A stretch of 64,000 nucleotides of DNA from Burkholderia oklahomensis C6786 (GCF_000959365.1 NZ_CP009556.1:2914001-2978000); one strand, 5' to 3'. Positions 50,699 to 61,734 are shown, counted from the stretch's first letter. Translations and numbers: made by a program. The notes: generated by a model from the sequence alone, not told the origin.

Positions 50699-51109
50699 TC
50701 AGCCGGCTTCGGTCAATGCGGCGATGCCCGCGCGGGCGACGGCCGCATCCTGCTCGGACTTCACGCCCGACACGCCGATCGCGCCGACCGTCTCGCCTTC
50801 GACGACGATCGGCACACCGCCCTCGACGAGGCCGACGAGCGGCGCGCTCAGGAACGACACGCGCCCCTGCAGCACCATTTCCTCGTAGACCTTGCTCTCG
50901 CGGCGACCGAGCGCCGCCGTGCGGCCCTTGCCGATCGCCATCTCGACGGTGCTCGGCGCGGCGCCGTCCATCCGGTGCAGATACAGCAGGTGTGCGCCGT
51001 CGTCGAAGATCGCGACCGTCACGGGCCAGTGACTGGCGGCCGCAAACGACTCGGCGGCGGCTGCCATCTTCTTCACGTCTTCGCTCGTCAAAACGGGTTT
51101 GGTTTTCAT
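50699..51109 (-). CDS. GlcG/HbpS-family protein
   Basis: A 136-residue protein. The order LTSEDVKKMAAAAESFAAAS, FDDGAHLLYLHRMDGA and IVVEGETVGAIGVSG is the GlcG/HbpS (DUF336) family. Members bind haem or small organic ligands; HbpS of Streptomyces senses haem. Placement between hemP and the ftr iron operon favours a haem/iron link. Confidence 0.8.
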   Translation of the reverse strand: MKTKPVLTSEDVKKMAAAAESFAAASHWPVTVAIFDDGAHLLYLHRMDGAAPSTVEMAIGKGRTAALGRRESKVYEEMVLQGRVSFLSAPLVGLVEGGVPIVVEGETVGAIGVSGVKSEQDAAVARAGIAALTEAG

Positions 51110-51168
51110 CTCGACACTCCTTCGTGATGAGAGCCCCTCGACGGCTGCATCATACCGCTCGAATCACG

Positions 51169-52569
51169 TCAGAATCCCCAGAACATCAGCCACCACGCAC
51201 TGTCGATCACCGCGAGCGCGGCGCCGAACCAGAGCATCGCGAACAACCGGCGCGCCCAGCCCGCATAGCGGCCGGTGACTTGCCACGCGAGCCATGCGCT
51301 CCACAGATTCGAGCCGACGAGAATCGCGATCCGCACGTCCGACGCCCAGTCGAGCGGCACGTGCTCGGCGCGCAGCAGCGACAGCGTCGTCGCCGACAAG
51401 CCGAGGAACACGCCCGCGCCCGCGAGCGGGATCAGCGCCTGCGCGAGATGATGCAGCCGCGCGCGCTCGAAGCGGCCGAGCATCGCGACCGCGCCGGCGA
51501 GCAGCACGGCAAGCGCCGTGCCGTACGCGAGCCCCGTGCCCATGATGTACGCGATGACGAGCGAGCCGTCGAGCCACGAAAACACGTCGTTGTGCTCGGG
51601 ATAGTGCGTGAAGATGAACCACGGCGCGTTCGTGTCGAGCGGCCACATGATGTCGTGATCGATCAGCCAGCCCGCAAGCGATTGCTTGATCTGCACGAAC
51701 CACGGACTCACCGTCCAGTGGAACGCGCCGATCGCAATGCCGAGCAGGCCGTAGAGGATGAGCGCCGTGTCCCAGCCGCTCGCCTGCTTGTCGCCGAGCG
51801 CGACCACTTCTTCGGACGGCGAACGCGTCGTCAGCTCGATCGCGCCGCGGTGGCCGCTGCAGCGGCCGCACATGTGACACGCCGCGGCACCCTTCATGTT
51901 GCGAAGCGGCACGAGCGGCGCGCAGTTGATCGGAATCACGCGATGGCCGTCTTCGCCTTTCTTGTACGAACGGCGCCACGCGTCCTCGTCGACCTTGTAG
52001 CGCAGCGGCGCGAGACGCGCGAGCAGCGAGAAAACGCCGTTCACGGGGCACAGATAGCGGCACCATACGCGCTTCTCGCGCCCGTACAGGAAACCGATCA
52101 CGATCGCGGCGAGCGTCGACCCGCCGAGCACGAGCAGCACCGCGCGCGGATACTGATAGACACTGACCATCTGGCCGTAGATCGTCGTGAGGCCGAACGC
52201 GACGAACGGCCAGCCGCCCCAGCGCATCCAGCGTGGAATCGCGCGGCCACGGCCGAACTTGCTCGCGAACTCGCTCAACGCGCCCTCGGGACACAGCACG
52301 CCGCACCAGACGCGGCCGAGCATCACCATCGACAGCAGCACGAACGGCCACCAGATGCCCCAGAACACGAACTGCGCGGCGAGCGTCAGGTTGCTCCACA
52401 GATGCGCGGAATCGTCGGGCAGCGGCGTGAACGCCGGCACGAGGATCAAGAACGCGTAGACGAGGACCACGACCCACTGGACGCCGCGGATCAGCGCGCC
52501 GTGGCGCTGCATCCATTGCCCCGCTTCCGCGACCAGGCTGGTGCGGCGGCGGCCGACGACGGCACTCAT
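51169..52569 (-). CDS. ftrD: Iron transport polyferredoxin FtrD
   Basis: A 466-residue membrane protein with 4Fe-4S motifs VWCGVLCPEGALSEF and VWCRYLCPVNGVFSL, plus CHMCGRCSGH, between about eight helices. In the FtrABCD ferrous-iron system it is thought to handle the electron that FtrB/FtrA ferroxidation yields. Its start overlaps the ftrC stop (ATGA). Confidence 0.85.
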   Translation of the reverse strand: MSAVVGRRRTSLVAEAGQWMQRHGALIRGVQWVVVLVYAFLILVPAFTPLPDDSAHLWSNLTLAAQFVFWGIWWPFVLLSMVMLGRVWCGVLCPEGALSEFASKFGRGRAIPRWMRWGGWPFVAFGLTTIYGQMVSVYQYPRAVLLVLGGSTLAAIVIGFLYGREKRVWCRYLCPVNGVFSLLARLAPLRYKVDEDAWRRSYKKGEDGHRVIPINCAPLVPLRNMKGAAACHMCGRCSGHRGAIELTTRSPSEEVVALGDKQASGWDTALILYGLLGIAIGAFHWTVSPWFVQIKQSLAGWLIDHDIMWPLDTNAPWFIFTHYPEHNDVFSWLDGSLVIAYIMGTGLAYGTALAVLLAGAVAMLGRFERARLHHLAQALIPLAGAGVFLGLSATTLSLLRAEHVPLDWASDVRIAILVGSNLWSAWLAWQVTGRYAGWARRLFAMLWFGAALAVIDSAWWLMFWGF

Positions 52570-53408
52570 GCCGGCCGCCCCGCAGTCGCCGTCGGGTGTC
52601 TCGCGGCACGCTTGAGCAGCAGATAGACGACCGCCCAGTAGACCGCGTACGCGACGAGGTTCGTGAGCGACGGATGCGCGCGGTAGCCGGTCAGCGTCGC
52701 GACGAGCGAGCCGAGCGTGCCCGAATCGTCGAGGATCGCCGACGTATCCCACAGTTGCGCGATGCCGAGCGGCAGGATTTCCTTGTCGATCAGCTTGTCG
52801 ATGCCCGCCTGGAACAGGCCCGCGCCGAGGAACAGCAGCATGATCTCGGTGACGCGGAAGAAGTGCCGCCACGAGAAGTACTTGCCGCCCAGCTGCAGCA
52901 CGTAGAACGTCAGGAACGCGAGACCGAGGCCGATCAGCACGGCGAGCATCTGGCCGCCGTCGACGTGCCCCGACTGGCCGAAGCCGAGCCCGTAAAGGAA
53001 GATCACCGTCTCGCTGCCTTCGCGCGCGATCGCAAGCGCGACGAGCACCGCGACGCCCCACCAGTTCGCGTCCTGCGTGCTCTTTTGCAGCGAGCGCTCC
53101 ATGTCGCGCTTCAGCGTGCGCCCGTGCTGCTTCATCCACAGCACCATCTGCACGATCAGCACGCATGCGATCAGCACCATCGCGGTCTGAAAGTAGTCCT
53201 GCGCGTCTCCCGACAACACCTCGGTGAAGCCGACGAGCGCGGCGCCGAGCCCGACCGCCATCAGCAGGCCGGCGCCCACGCCCGCCCACAGGTACGGCAA
53301 GCCTCGGCGCGCATCGTCGTCGCCATTCTTCAGCCATGCATAGAGGATACCGACGACGAGCAACGCCTCGACGCTCTCCCGCCAGACGATGAACAAGATC
53401 TGACCCAT
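52566..53408 (-). CDS. ftrC: Iron permease FtrC (FTR1 family)
   Basis: A 280-residue permease with seven helices and two iron-binding motifs of the REGLE type: VWRESVEALL near the start and IAREGSETVIF near residue 145. It is the membrane channel of the Ftr system. It overlaps ftrD by four bases. Confidence 0.9.
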   Translation of the reverse strand: MGQILFIVWRESVEALLVVGILYAWLKNGDDDARRGLPYLWAGVGAGLLMAVGLGAALVGFTEVLSGDAQDYFQTAMVLIACVLIVQMVLWMKQHGRTLKRDMERSLQKSTQDANWWGVAVLVALAIAREGSETVIFLYGLGFGQSGHVDGGQMLAVLIGLGLAFLTFYVLQLGGKYFSWRHFFRVTEIMLLFLGAGLFQAGIDKLIDKEILPLGIAQLWDTSAILDDSGTLGSLVATLTGYRAHPSLTNLVAYAVYWAVVYLLLKRAARHPTATAGRPA

Positions 53409-53463
53409 TGTTACCTCCCTGCGTCCGCCGCGCGGCTCGTCCGCGCGTCAAACGCGAAAACCG

Positions 53464-53793
53464 TTACTTCGCGACGATGACGCCCTGCGCCTGCTGGTGG
53501 AAATCGTCGAAAAACTTGTATTCGCCCGGCGACAGCGGCGCGATCACGACGAACGATTCGCCGCCCGGCGCGAGCACCTTCTCCTTGCGAAGCTGCACGC
53601 TCTCGAACTCGACGGCGCCCTTGCCCGTATTGCGAATCTGGATCTTGATACGCTGGCCGGCCGGCACTTCGATGCGCGCCGGATTGAGCTTGCCGTCCGC
53701 CATCTCGAGCTTGAAGGTCGGCAGATCGGCCGCGTGCGCGGCGCCTGCGACGACGATCGCGGCGGCGAATGCGAATACTCTGGGGAATTTCAT
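53464..53793 (-). CDS. ftrB: Periplasmic cupredoxin FtrB
   Basis: A 109-residue protein with a signal peptide (AHA cleavage near residue 21). RIEVPAGQRIKIQIRNTGKG is the cupredoxin strand pattern. It probably binds copper and oxidises Fe(II) for uptake. Confidence 0.85.
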   Translation of the reverse strand: MKFPRVFAFAAAIVVAGAAHAADLPTFKLEMADGKLNPARIEVPAGQRIKIQIRNTGKGAVEFESVQLRKEKVLAPGGESFVVIAPLSPGEYKFFDDFHQQAQGVIVAK

Positions 53794-53852
53794 CGTATTT
53801 CTCTAAAGAGACGGCGCGCTCGTCGCGCGCCGTCCGTTTGCCACTTTGACGA

Positions 53853-54404
53853 TCAGTACCCGCCCTTCTTGCCGATGCCGGCGAACGGGAAATCGTATTC
53901 GAGCGTGATCGGCTTGAACCATTGGCCGACACCGGTTTCCTTGTCGACGTGACGGCCGAACGCCATGTGGCCCGTCTGCATCGGCGGCTTCACGACGAGC
54001 GTCAGGTGATACTTGCCCGGGCCGTTCAGCTTCACGTTGTCGCCGTAGTGCGGACCGTCGCTCGCGACCATGCCCATCAGATCGCCTTCGGCCTTCCACT
54101 TCGCGTCGCCCTGCTTCGTCAGCTTGTACGCGACTTGCAGATACGGCATCCAGTCGCCCTCGGCGAAGCCGGTCGGATTGTTCTTGACCGCGTGGATGTC
54201 GGCCTCGAGGTGGACGTCCGAATCCGACGCCTTGCGCATCATGCCTTCCGGATCCATCGTGATCGGCTGCAGGTACACCGCGCCGATTTCCATCCCGCCT
54301 TGAATCTGGTGCTTGCCGATCGGGTATTCGGCCGCCGTCGCCGACAGCGCAGCGCACGCGGCCGCCAATGCGACACCGCTGCGAACAAAGGAAGAACGCG
54401 ACAT
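53853..54404 (-). CDS. ftrA: Periplasmic iron-binding protein FtrA (P19/Tp34 family)
   Basis: A 183-residue protein with a signal peptide and the family sequence GGMEIGAVYLQPITMDPEG (metal-site Glu and Met) and DVHLEADIHA (His). It delivers iron with copper help to FtrB/FtrC. It is first in the ftrABCD operon; a Fur-box-like site lies about 90 bp upstream. Confidence 0.9.
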   Translation of the reverse strand: MSRSSFVRSGVALAAACAALSATAAEYPIGKHQIQGGMEIGAVYLQPITMDPEGMMRKASDSDVHLEADIHAVKNNPTGFAEGDWMPYLQVAYKLTKQGDAKWKAEGDLMGMVASDGPHYGDNVKLNGPGKYHLTLVVKPPMQTGHMAFGRHVDKETGVGQWFKPITLEYDFPFAGIGKKGGY

Positions 54405-54493
54405 TGACACTCCTGTTTTTATTTCGTGACACATGTCCCGCCCGCGCGGACCGGAAACCCGGAGGGAGAGACAAAAAAGCGATGAAGAACGCT

Positions 54494-54512
54494 AATGCGA
54501 ACTATTCTCAAT
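54494..54512 (-). promoter_or_regulatory. Fur box before ftrA
   Basis: On the minus strand ATTGAGAATAGTTCGCATT fits the Fur consensus well. Confidence 0.65.
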
Positions 54513-54626
54513 ACAGGCGCAAGTTTAGCACCGAACCGCTTCCGAAACAAATGGATGTGCCGCTAAACCCCTGATCCGACAAGGCTTACAGCGAGATTAA
54601 CGGATGCGGCGGGGCGCCGCGGAACG

Positions 54627-56717
54627 TCACTCGACCCCGCTCACGTGATCGCCGACATTCGCCCCGAACACACGCTCGCGCAGCAGCGCGAGCTGGTCGC
54701 GCGTCTGCGCGGCTTTTTCGAACTCGAGATTCTTCGCGTAATCGGCCATCTGCTTCTCGAGCCGCTTGATTTCCTTCGCGATCTGCTTCTCGGACATGTC
54801 CTCGAACTTCGCGCGCTGCTGCGCCTCCTTCAGCTCGGCGCGCGCTTCGTCGGCGTTGTAGACGCCGTCGATGATGTCCTTGATCCGCTTCACGACGCCG
54901 CGCGGCGTAATGCCCATCTGCTCGTTGAACGCGATCTGCTTCGCGCGGCGGCGCTCGGTCTCGTCGATCGCGCGGCGCATCGAATCGGTGATCCGGTCCG
55001 CGTACAGGATCGCCTTGCCGTTCACGTTGCGCGCCGCGCGGCCGATCGTCTGGATCAGCGAGCGCTCGGCGCGCAGAAAGCCTTCCTTGTCCGCATCGAG
55101 GATCGCGACGAGCGACACTTCCGGAATGTCGAGGCCCTCGCGCAGCAGGTTGATCCCGACCAGCACGTCGAACGTGCCGAGCCGCAGGTCGCGGATGATC
55201 TCGACCCGCTCGACCGTGTCGATGTCGCTGTGCAGATAGCGAACCTTGACCCCGTGGTCGGCGAGGAATTCGGTCAGCTGCTCGGCCATCCGCTTCGTCA
55301 GCACGGTGATCAGCACGCGCTCGTCCGCCTTCACGCGCTCGGTGATCTCGGACAGCACGTCGTCGACCTGCGTGCTCGCCGGCCGCACCTCGATCGCCGG
55401 ATCGACGAGCCCCGTCGGCCGCACGACCTGCTCGGCGGTCTGGCCGGACACGCGCTGCTCGTAATCGGCGGGCGTCGCCGACACGAACACCACCTGGCGC
55501 ATCTTGCGCTCGAACTCGGGGAACTTGAGCGGCCGGTTGTCGAGCGCCGACGGCAGCCGGAAACCGTAATCGACGAGATTCTCCTTGCGCGCGCGGTCGC
55601 CGTTGTACATTCCGTTCAGCTGGCCGATCAGCACGTGCGATTCGTCGAGCAGCATCAGCGCGTCGGATGGCAGGTAGTCGACGAGCGTCGGCGGCGGTTC
55701 GCCCGGCGCCGCCCCGGAGAAGTGCCGCGAATAGTTCTCGATGCCCTTGCAGAAGCCGAGCTCCTGCAGCATTTCGAGGTCGAAGCGGGTGCGCTGCTCG
55801 AGCCGCTGCGCCTCGACGAGCTTGCCCTCGCGATGGAAGAACTCGAGACGCTCGCGCAGCTCCTCCTTGATCGTCTCGACGGCGCGCATCACGGTTTCGC
55901 GCGGCGTCACGTAGTGCGACGACGGATAGACGGTGAAGCGCGGGATCTTCTGCCGCACGCGGCCCGTCAACGGATCGAACAGATGCAGAGAATCGACTTC
56001 GTCGTCGAACAGCTCGACGCGCACCGCCATCTCCGCGTGTTCGGCCGGGAAGATATCGATCGTGTCGCCTCGCACGCGGAACGTGCCGCGCTGGAAGTCC
56101 TGCTCGTTGCGCGTGTACTGCATCGCGATCAGCCGCGCGATCACTTCGCGCTGGCCGATCTTGTCGCCCAGGCGCAGCGTCAGGATCATCTGGTGATACT
56201 CGGACGGATTGCCGATACCGTAGATCGCCGACACCGTCGCGACGATCACGACGTCGCGACGCTCCATCAGGCTCTTCGTCGCCGACAGCCGCATCTGCTC
56301 GATGTGCTCGTTGATCGACGAATCCTTTTCGATGAAGAGATCGCGCTGCGGCACGTACGCTTCCGGCTGGTAGTAGTCGTAGTACGACACGAAGTACTCG
56401 ACCGCGTTGCGCGGGAAAAATTCGCGGAATTCCGAGTAGAGCTGCGCGGCGAGCGTCTTGTTCGGCGCAAACACGATCGCCGGGCGGCCGAGCCGCGCAA
56501 TCGCGTTCGCCATCGTGTAGGTCTTGCCCGAGCCCGTCACGCCAAGCAGCGTCTGGAACGAAAGGCCGTCCTCGACGCCTTCGACCAGCGTCGTGATCGC
56601 GGTCGGCTGGTCGCCCGCGGGCGGATACGGCTGGTACAGCTGGAACGGCGATCCGTCGAACGTCACGAATTTCGATTCGTCGAGATCGTCGCGGGTGTCG
56701 GGATGATGTTCGGACAT
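54627..56717 (-). CDS. uvrB: UvrABC excinuclease subunit B
   Basis: A 696-residue helicase-like nucleotide excision repair protein. It shows Walker [15 protein letters not shown], the hairpin region [32 protein letters not shown], the C-terminal helicase motif [16 protein letters not shown] and a UVR domain ([20 protein letters not shown]) that contacts UvrC. The start [12 protein letters not shown] at 56717 is chosen. Confidence 0.95.
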   Translation of the reverse strand: MSEHHPDTRDDLDESKFVTFDGSPFQLYQPYPPAGDQPTAITTLVEGVEDGLSFQTLLGVTGSGKTYTMANAIARLGRPAIVFAPNKTLAAQLYSEFREFFPRNAVEYFVSYYDYYQPEAYVPQRDLFIEKDSSINEHIEQMRLSATKSLMERRDVVIVATVSAIYGIGNPSEYHQMILTLRLGDKIGQREVIARLIAMQYTRNEQDFQRGTFRVRGDTIDIFPAEHAEMAVRVELFDDEVDSLHLFDPLTGRVRQKIPRFTVYPSSHYVTPRETVMRAVETIKEELRERLEFFHREGKLVEAQRLEQRTRFDLEMLQELGFCKGIENYSRHFSGAAPGEPPPTLVDYLPSDALMLLDESHVLIGQLNGMYNGDRARKENLVDYGFRLPSALDNRPLKFPEFERKMRQVVFVSATPADYEQRVSGQTAEQVVRPTGLVDPAIEVRPASTQVDDVLSEITERVKADERVLITVLTKRMAEQLTEFLADHGVKVRYLHSDIDTVERVEIIRDLRLGTFDVLVGINLLREGLDIPEVSLVAILDADKEGFLRAERSLIQTIGRAARNVNGKAILYADRITDSMRRAIDETERRRAKQIAFNEQMGITPRGVVKRIKDIIDGVYNADEARAELKEAQQRAKFEDMSEKQIAKEIKRLEKQMADYAKNLEFEKAAQTRDQLALLRERVFGANVGDHVSGVE

Positions 56718-57007
56718 GTGGATGCGAGGCGGCGAGCCGAAACGGAGCAAAGGAGCATTCTAGCGCTTCGACGTTCGGCCGGCTCCGCCCCGCTCCGCTC
56801 GCGATCCGGCGGCCGGATGCGCAAAAAACCGCGGCCGCGCCCGAGACATTGGCCGAACGGAGACGTCGAATTCGCTACAATGACGAGTTGCTGCGCTTCG
56901 CTTTTCGCGCCGAGCCGCCGCCCTTTGCCGCGCTTCGCCGCACGGCCCGCCGGCCCGCATCGGCACCCCGAAGCTGACCCTCTTTTCACAACTGCTGCGA
57001 ATCAATC

Positions 57008-58207
57008 ATGTCGCTCTTCTCCGCTGTCGAACTTGCCCCCCGCGACCCGATCCTGGGCCTGAACGAAGCCTTCAACGCCGATGCGCGCCCGACCAAGGTG
57101 AATCTCGGCGTCGGCGTCTACACCAACGAAGACGGCAAGATTCCGCTGCTGCGCGCGGTGCGCGACGCGGAAAAGGCGCGGGTCGAAGCCGGCCTGCCGC
57201 GCGGCTACCTGCCGATCGACGGGATCGCCGCCTATGACACCGCCGTGCAGAAGCTGCTGCTCGGCGACGATTCGCCGCTGATCGCGGCCGGCCGCGTCGT
57301 GACGGCGCAGGCGCTCGGCGGCACGGGCGCGCTGAAGATCGGCGCGGACTTCCTTCGCACGCTGAACCCGAAGGCAAAGGTCGCCATCAGCGATCCGAGC
57401 TGGGAAAACCACCGCGCGCTGTTCGAAACGGCCGGCTTCGAGGTCGTCGCGTACCCGTACTACGACGCGAAGACGAACGGCGTCAACTTCGACGGCATGC
57501 TGGCCGCGCTCGACAGCTACGAGCCGGGCACGATCGTCGTGCTGCACGCGTGCTGCCACAACCCGACGGGCGTCGACCTGAACGAAGCGCAATGGGCGCA
57601 GGTCGTCGAAGTCGTGAAGGCGCGCAAGCTCGTGCCGTTCCTCGACATCGCTTATCAGGGCTTCGGCGAGAGCATCGAGGCCGACGCGGCCGCGGTGCGC
57701 CTCTTCGCGGCGGCGGATCTGAACGTGTTCGTGTCGTCGTCGTTCTCGAAGTCGTTCTCGCTGTACGGCGAGCGTGTCGGCGCGCTGTCGATCATTACCG
57801 ACAGCAAGGACGAAGCCGCACGCGTGCTGTCGCAATTGAAGCGCGTGATCCGCACGAACTACTCGAACCCGCCGACGCACGGCGGCGCGATCGTCGCGGC
57901 GGTGCTCGCCTCGCCCGAACTGCGCGCCTCGTGGGTGCAGGAGCTCGGCGAAATGCGCGATCGCATCCGCGCGATGCGCAATGGCCTCGTCGAGCGCCTG
58001 AAGGCGGCCGGCATCGAGCGCGACTTCGGCTTCATCAACGCGCAACGCGGCATGTTCTCGTACTCGGGCCTGACGTCGGCGCAAGTCGACCGCCTGCGTG
58101 AAGAGTTCGGCATCTATGCGGTGAGCACCGGCCGGATCTGCGTCGCGGCGCTCAACACGCGCAATATCGACGTCGTGGCAAACGCAATCGCCGTCGTGCT
58201 GAAGTAA
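57008..58207 (+). CDS. tyrB: Aromatic amino acid aminotransferase
   Basis: A 399-residue PLP enzyme of the AAT class I family. SSSFSKSFSLYGERVGAL holds the cofactor Lys, and HACCHNPTGVDL and GRICVAALNTRNI the substrate/phosphate residues. TyrB-type (tyrosine, phenylalanine) is favoured over aspartate-only enzymes because of the betaproteobacterial sequence pattern, but both activities are usual. It is divergent from uvrB. Confidence 0.9.
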   Translation: MSLFSAVELAPRDPILGLNEAFNADARPTKVNLGVGVYTNEDGKIPLLRAVRDAEKARVEAGLPRGYLPIDGIAAYDTAVQKLLLGDDSPLIAAGRVVTAQALGGTGALKIGADFLRTLNPKAKVAISDPSWENHRALFETAGFEVVAYPYYDAKTNGVNFDGMLAALDSYEPGTIVVLHACCHNPTGVDLNEAQWAQVVEVVKARKLVPFLDIAYQGFGESIEADAAAVRLFAAADLNVFVSSSFSKSFSLYGERVGALSIITDSKDEAARVLSQLKRVIRTNYSNPPTHGGAIVAAVLASPELRASWVQELGEMRDRIRAMRNGLVERLKAAGIERDFGFINAQRGMFSYSGLTSAQVDRLREEFGIYAVSTGRICVAALNTRNIDVVANAIAVVLK

Positions 58208-58265
58208 GCCGGACGCCGGCGCTGCGGCCTTTGAGCTGCCGCAGCGCTACGCTGCTGGAACAAGG

Positions 58266-58292
58266 ACGCGCTCCGGATGGGGCGCGTTTTTT
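58266..58292 (+). terminator. Terminator after tyrB
   Basis: ACGCGCTCC, a short loop, GGGGCGCGT and T6. Confidence 0.7.
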
Positions 58293-58395
58293 ATGTTCGT
58301 GAACTGCACGGGCCTCGCCGACTTCGGGCGGCCGAACGGTCAAGGGTCAAGACGAGGCGAGACGATGCTGCGGGGCCGGCGCTCGCCTGGCTCTC

Positions 58396-59184
58396 TTACT
58401 GCATGAACCAGCCGTGGCTGACGATGAACGACTGGCCGGTCAGCGCCGCGCTCGGAAACGCCGATAGAAACAGCACCGTCTTCGCGACGTCCTCGACGGT
58501 CGTGAACACGCCGTCGACCGTATTGCCGAGCATCACCTTCTTCACGACTTCCTCTTCGCTGATCCCGAGCTCCTTCGCCTGCTCCGGAATCTGCTTGTCG
58601 ACGAGCGGCGTGCGCACGAAGCCCGGACACACGACGTGCGAGCGCACGTTGTGCTTCGCGCCTTCCTTCGCCAGCACGCGCGCGAGACCCAGCAGCCCGT
58701 GCTTCGCCGTCACGTACGCCGACTTCAGCGGCGACGCCTCGTGCGAATGCACCGAGCCCATGTAGATCACGACGCCGCCGCGATCGTCCTGGTACATGTG
58801 CTTGAGCGCGGCCTTCGTCGTCAGGAACGCGCCGTCGACGTGAATCGCCTGCATCTTCTTCCAGTCGGCGAACGAGTAGTTTTCGATCGGATTGACGATC
58901 TGGATGCCCGCGTTCGACACCAGGATGTCGACCGAGCCGAACGTTTCCGCCACCTTGTCGATGCCGCGGTTGACCGCGTCCTCGTTCGTCACGTCCATCG
59001 CCACGCCGATCGCCTTGCCGCCCGCCTGCTCGATCTGCTCGGCGACCGCGTTCGCGCCGTCCTGATTCAGATCGGCGATCGCGACCGCGGCGCCCGCGCG
59101 CGCGAGCTCCAGCGCGATTTCCTTGCCGATGCCGCTTGCTGCGCCCGTCACGATCGCCGCTTTCCCGTTCAAATTCGAAGTCAT
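58396..59184 (-). CDS. bdhA: 3-hydroxybutyrate dehydrogenase
   Basis: A 262-residue short-chain dehydrogenase. [14 protein letters not shown] is the NAD-binding motif, LVSNAGIQ the structural motif, and [15 protein letters not shown] holds the catalytic Tyr and Lys. The ending HGWFMQ is typical of the betaproteobacterial 3-hydroxybutyrate dehydrogenases used in polyhydroxybutyrate and ketone-body breakdown. The start [11 protein letters not shown] at 59184 is chosen. Confidence 0.9.
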   Translation of the reverse strand: MTSNLNGKAAIVTGAASGIGKEIALELARAGAAVAIADLNQDGANAVAEQIEQAGGKAIGVAMDVTNEDAVNRGIDKVAETFGSVDILVSNAGIQIVNPIENYSFADWKKMQAIHVDGAFLTTKAALKHMYQDDRGGVVIYMGSVHSHEASPLKSAYVTAKHGLLGLARVLAKEGAKHNVRSHVVCPGFVRTPLVDKQIPEQAKELGISEEEVVKKVMLGNTVDGVFTTVEDVAKTVLFLSAFPSAALTGQSFIVSHGWFMQ

Positions 59185-59371
59185 TCCCCAAGTCTCCATC
59201 AGTTAAGTCAATGAAAGCATCGCGTCCGGCATCTGCCCAGTCAACCGGACGGCATAGGCCGAATGGTCGGCTGTCGCGCCGCAGCCGACATCGCTATTGT
59301 GCATGAACGAGACCGCGCATCGCGGTCAAACAGGCTAAGCTTGTTGTCGGTCACGCTCGATCGGAGGCGAT

Positions 59372-60343
59372 ATGAACTACCGGAGGCTGGGACGTTCTGG
59401 ATTGCAGGTCAGCGAACTGTCGATCGGGTCATGGGTCACCTACGGCAACCAGGTCGATCGCCGTGCCGCTCGAGAATCGCTGGCCGCCGCGCATGATGCC
59501 GGCGTCAATTTCTTCGACAACGCCGAAGTATATGCAGGCGGCAAATCCGAGGAAATCATGGGGCACGCGCTGAAATCGCTTGGCTGGCCGCGCATCAGCT
59601 ATGTGGTCTCGACGAAGTTCTTCTGGGGGCTTGCGGAAGCGCCGAATCAGTACCACACCCTCAACCGCAAATACCTGCTGCAGGCGATCGACGCCTCGCT
59701 GCAGCGTCTGCAGCTCGACTACGTCGATCTCGTGTTCTGCCACCGCCCTGACCCGAACACGCCGATCGAGGAAACCGTATGGGCGATGAGCGACATCATC
59801 GCGCGCGGCAAGGCGCTCTACTGGGGCACGTCGGAGTGGAGCGCCGACGAGATCCGCGCCGCATACGAAATCGCCGAACGGCATCATCTGCGCAAGCCGG
59901 CGATGGAACAGCCGCAATACAACCTGTTTCATCGCAAGCGCGTCGAGCAGGAATACAAGCGCCTCTATGAAGATTTCGGAATGGGACTCACGACCTGGAG
60001 TCCGCTCGCATCGGGGCTGTTGACCGGGAAATACCGGCACGGCATCCCGGCCGGCAGCCGGGCGGAGATCCACGGCTATGACTGGCTACGCGAGCAATTG
60101 ACGGACCCGGCTAAGAACAACATCGTCGATGAGCTCAGCGACGTCGCGAACGAGCTCGGTTGCACCGTCGGCCAGCTCGCACTCGCCTGGGTGCTGAAGA
60201 ACCCACGCGTCAGCACGGTGATCACGGGCGCGTCGCGCGTCGAGCAGATCGTCGAGAACATGCGCTCGCTCGACGTTGCGGCGAAGCTCGCGCCGGACGT
60301 GAAGCAGCGAATCGAGCAGATCGTCGGCGATGCCTATCAGTAG
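59372..60343 (+). CDS. Aldo/keto reductase, potassium-channel beta-subunit type
   Basis: A 323-residue NADPH oxidoreductase. [38 protein letters not shown] (Asp and Tyr), [10 protein letters not shown] (Lys) and [16 protein letters not shown] (His) give the full tetrad of the family. The Kv-beta-like subgroup is indicated by [20 protein letters not shown]. Substrate unknown. Confidence 0.85.
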   Translation: MNYRRLGRSGLQVSELSIGSWVTYGNQVDRRAARESLAAAHDAGVNFFDNAEVYAGGKSEEIMGHALKSLGWPRISYVVSTKFFWGLAEAPNQYHTLNRKYLLQAIDASLQRLQLDYVDLVFCHRPDPNTPIEETVWAMSDIIARGKALYWGTSEWSADEIRAAYEIAERHHLRKPAMEQPQYNLFHRKRVEQEYKRLYEDFGMGLTTWSPLASGLLTGKYRHGIPAGSRAEIHGYDWLREQLTDPAKNNIVDELSDVANELGCTVGQLALAWVLKNPRVSTVITGASRVEQIVENMRSLDVAAKLAPDVKQRIEQIVGDAYQ

Positions 60344-60480
60344 CCGTGCGGCAGGCCGCACGGCATACTCGCGTACAATACGCGACCGCATCGGCCAGCC
60401 ATGCCCACGAGTCTGGCAGCATGGCTCGCGCGCATTGTCGCTCGACCGATTTCCACGTACCGCTCCGTATTTCTCTCACC

Positions 60481-61326
60481 ATGCTCAGCTATCGTCACGG
60501 CTTTCACGCCGGCAATCATGCGGACGTCCTCAAGCACGCCGTCGTCGTGCAGTTGCTGCGTTATTTGAATAAGAAAGACAAGTCGTATTGGTACATCGAT
60601 ACGCACGCAGGCGCTGGCGTCTACTCGCTGTTCGACGGGTATGCGGCAAAAACCGGCGAATTCGGCACGGGGATCGAGAAAATCTGGGACGCGACGGATC
60701 TTCCCGAGGCGCTTTCCGACTATGTCGACGAAGTCAGGGCGCTGAACAGCGACGGCGAGTTGCGCTACTACCCGGGCTCCCCTTATCTCGCATGGCGGCT
60801 GATGCGCGAACAGGATCGGATGCGCCTGTTCGAGCTTCACAGCACCGAAATCGACGTGCTGCGCCACAATTTTCGCGATGCGGGACGGCGCGCGATGATC
60901 TATGCGGGCGATGGATTCGAAGGCATCAAGGCGTTGCTGCCTCCGCCGCCACGACGCGCGCTCGTGTTGATCGACCCGTCATACGAGGACAAGCGCGATT
61001 ACGCCAAGACGCTCATCTGCGTCGAAGAAAGCCTGAAGCGATTTGCAACGGGATGCTATGCAATCTGGTATCCGCAGGTGAGCCGCCCCGAATCGCAGAA
61101 ATTCCCCGATCATCTGAAAGGGCTGCAACCGAACAACTGGCTGCATCTGAGCTTGACCGTGAGCCAGCCTCCATCGGATGGTTATGGACTCTTCGGCAGC
61201 GGGATGTTCATCCTGAACCCGCCGTACACGCTGATTGACGCAATGAAAGATACGCTCCCGTACCTCGTTGAAGCGCTTGGCCAGGACAGCGGCGCGAAGT
61301 TCACGATCGAGCACCGCGGCAGCTGA
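60481..61326 (+). CDS. rlmJ: 23S rRNA (adenine-2030-N6)-methyltransferase
   Basis: A 281-residue SAM enzyme. MLSYRHGFHAGNHADVLKH is the family start, WYIDTHAGAGVYSL the SAM region and LVLIDPSYEDKRDY the DPPY-type catalytic motif. It methylates A2030 of 23S rRNA. Confidence 0.95.
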   Translation: MLSYRHGFHAGNHADVLKHAVVVQLLRYLNKKDKSYWYIDTHAGAGVYSLFDGYAAKTGEFGTGIEKIWDATDLPEALSDYVDEVRALNSDGELRYYPGSPYLAWRLMREQDRMRLFELHSTEIDVLRHNFRDAGRRAMIYAGDGFEGIKALLPPPPRRALVLIDPSYEDKRDYAKTLICVEESLKRFATGCYAIWYPQVSRPESQKFPDHLKGLQPNNWLHLSLTVSQPPSDGYGLFGSGMFILNPPYTLIDAMKDTLPYLVEALGQDSGAKFTIEHRGS

Positions 61327-61341
61327 CGCCGGCGTAGTGGC

Positions 61342-61650
61342 CTATTGACGCGGCTGGGGCGCCTTCAGCGGCACCGCCGGATTGGGCACTTCGATATACG
61401 GGACGACGACCATCGGCGTAGTCGAGTCGGGAGGCAGCCCCGTCATCGGAGCAGGTTGCGCCGGCGCAGCGATCGGGGCACGTGAGAGTGGCGCGTTTTG
61501 CAGCACGATGCCGCTCTTGCCGTCGTGAATCCCGCTTTGCGTATCCAGGATCAGCGGCGCGCCGTTTGTCCCAGCGACCGCAGGCACCGTGATACCGCAT
61601 AGTGCGACGCAACTCGTCGCAAAGCAGAAGAAGCGATTGGCGACTCTCAT
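61342..61650 (-). CDS. Small exported protein of unknown function
   Basis: A 102-residue protein with a signal peptide (AVA-G near residue 26) and a Pro/Ala-rich remainder (PLSRAPIAAPAQPAPMTG). It looks like a short periplasmic or surface protein. No family recognised. Confidence 0.55.
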   Translation of the reverse strand: MRVANRFFCFATSCVALCGITVPAVAGTNGAPLILDTQSGIHDGKSGIVLQNAPLSRAPIAAPAQPAPMTGLPPDSTTPMVVVPYIEVPNPAVPLKAPQPRQ

Positions 61651-61734
61651 CCGGCCCCCATTTCAGACGACACTTGGTTATATTCCCACCGCCCGCGATG
61701 TCCCGCGGTGGACGTTTCCAGCTTACGAAAAGAC

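Noticed and set aside
50626..52626. Plus-strand frame of about 666 codons opposite ftrD
   Set aside because: Arg/His/Pro-rich composition and no domain; the opposite strand encodes clear FtrD.
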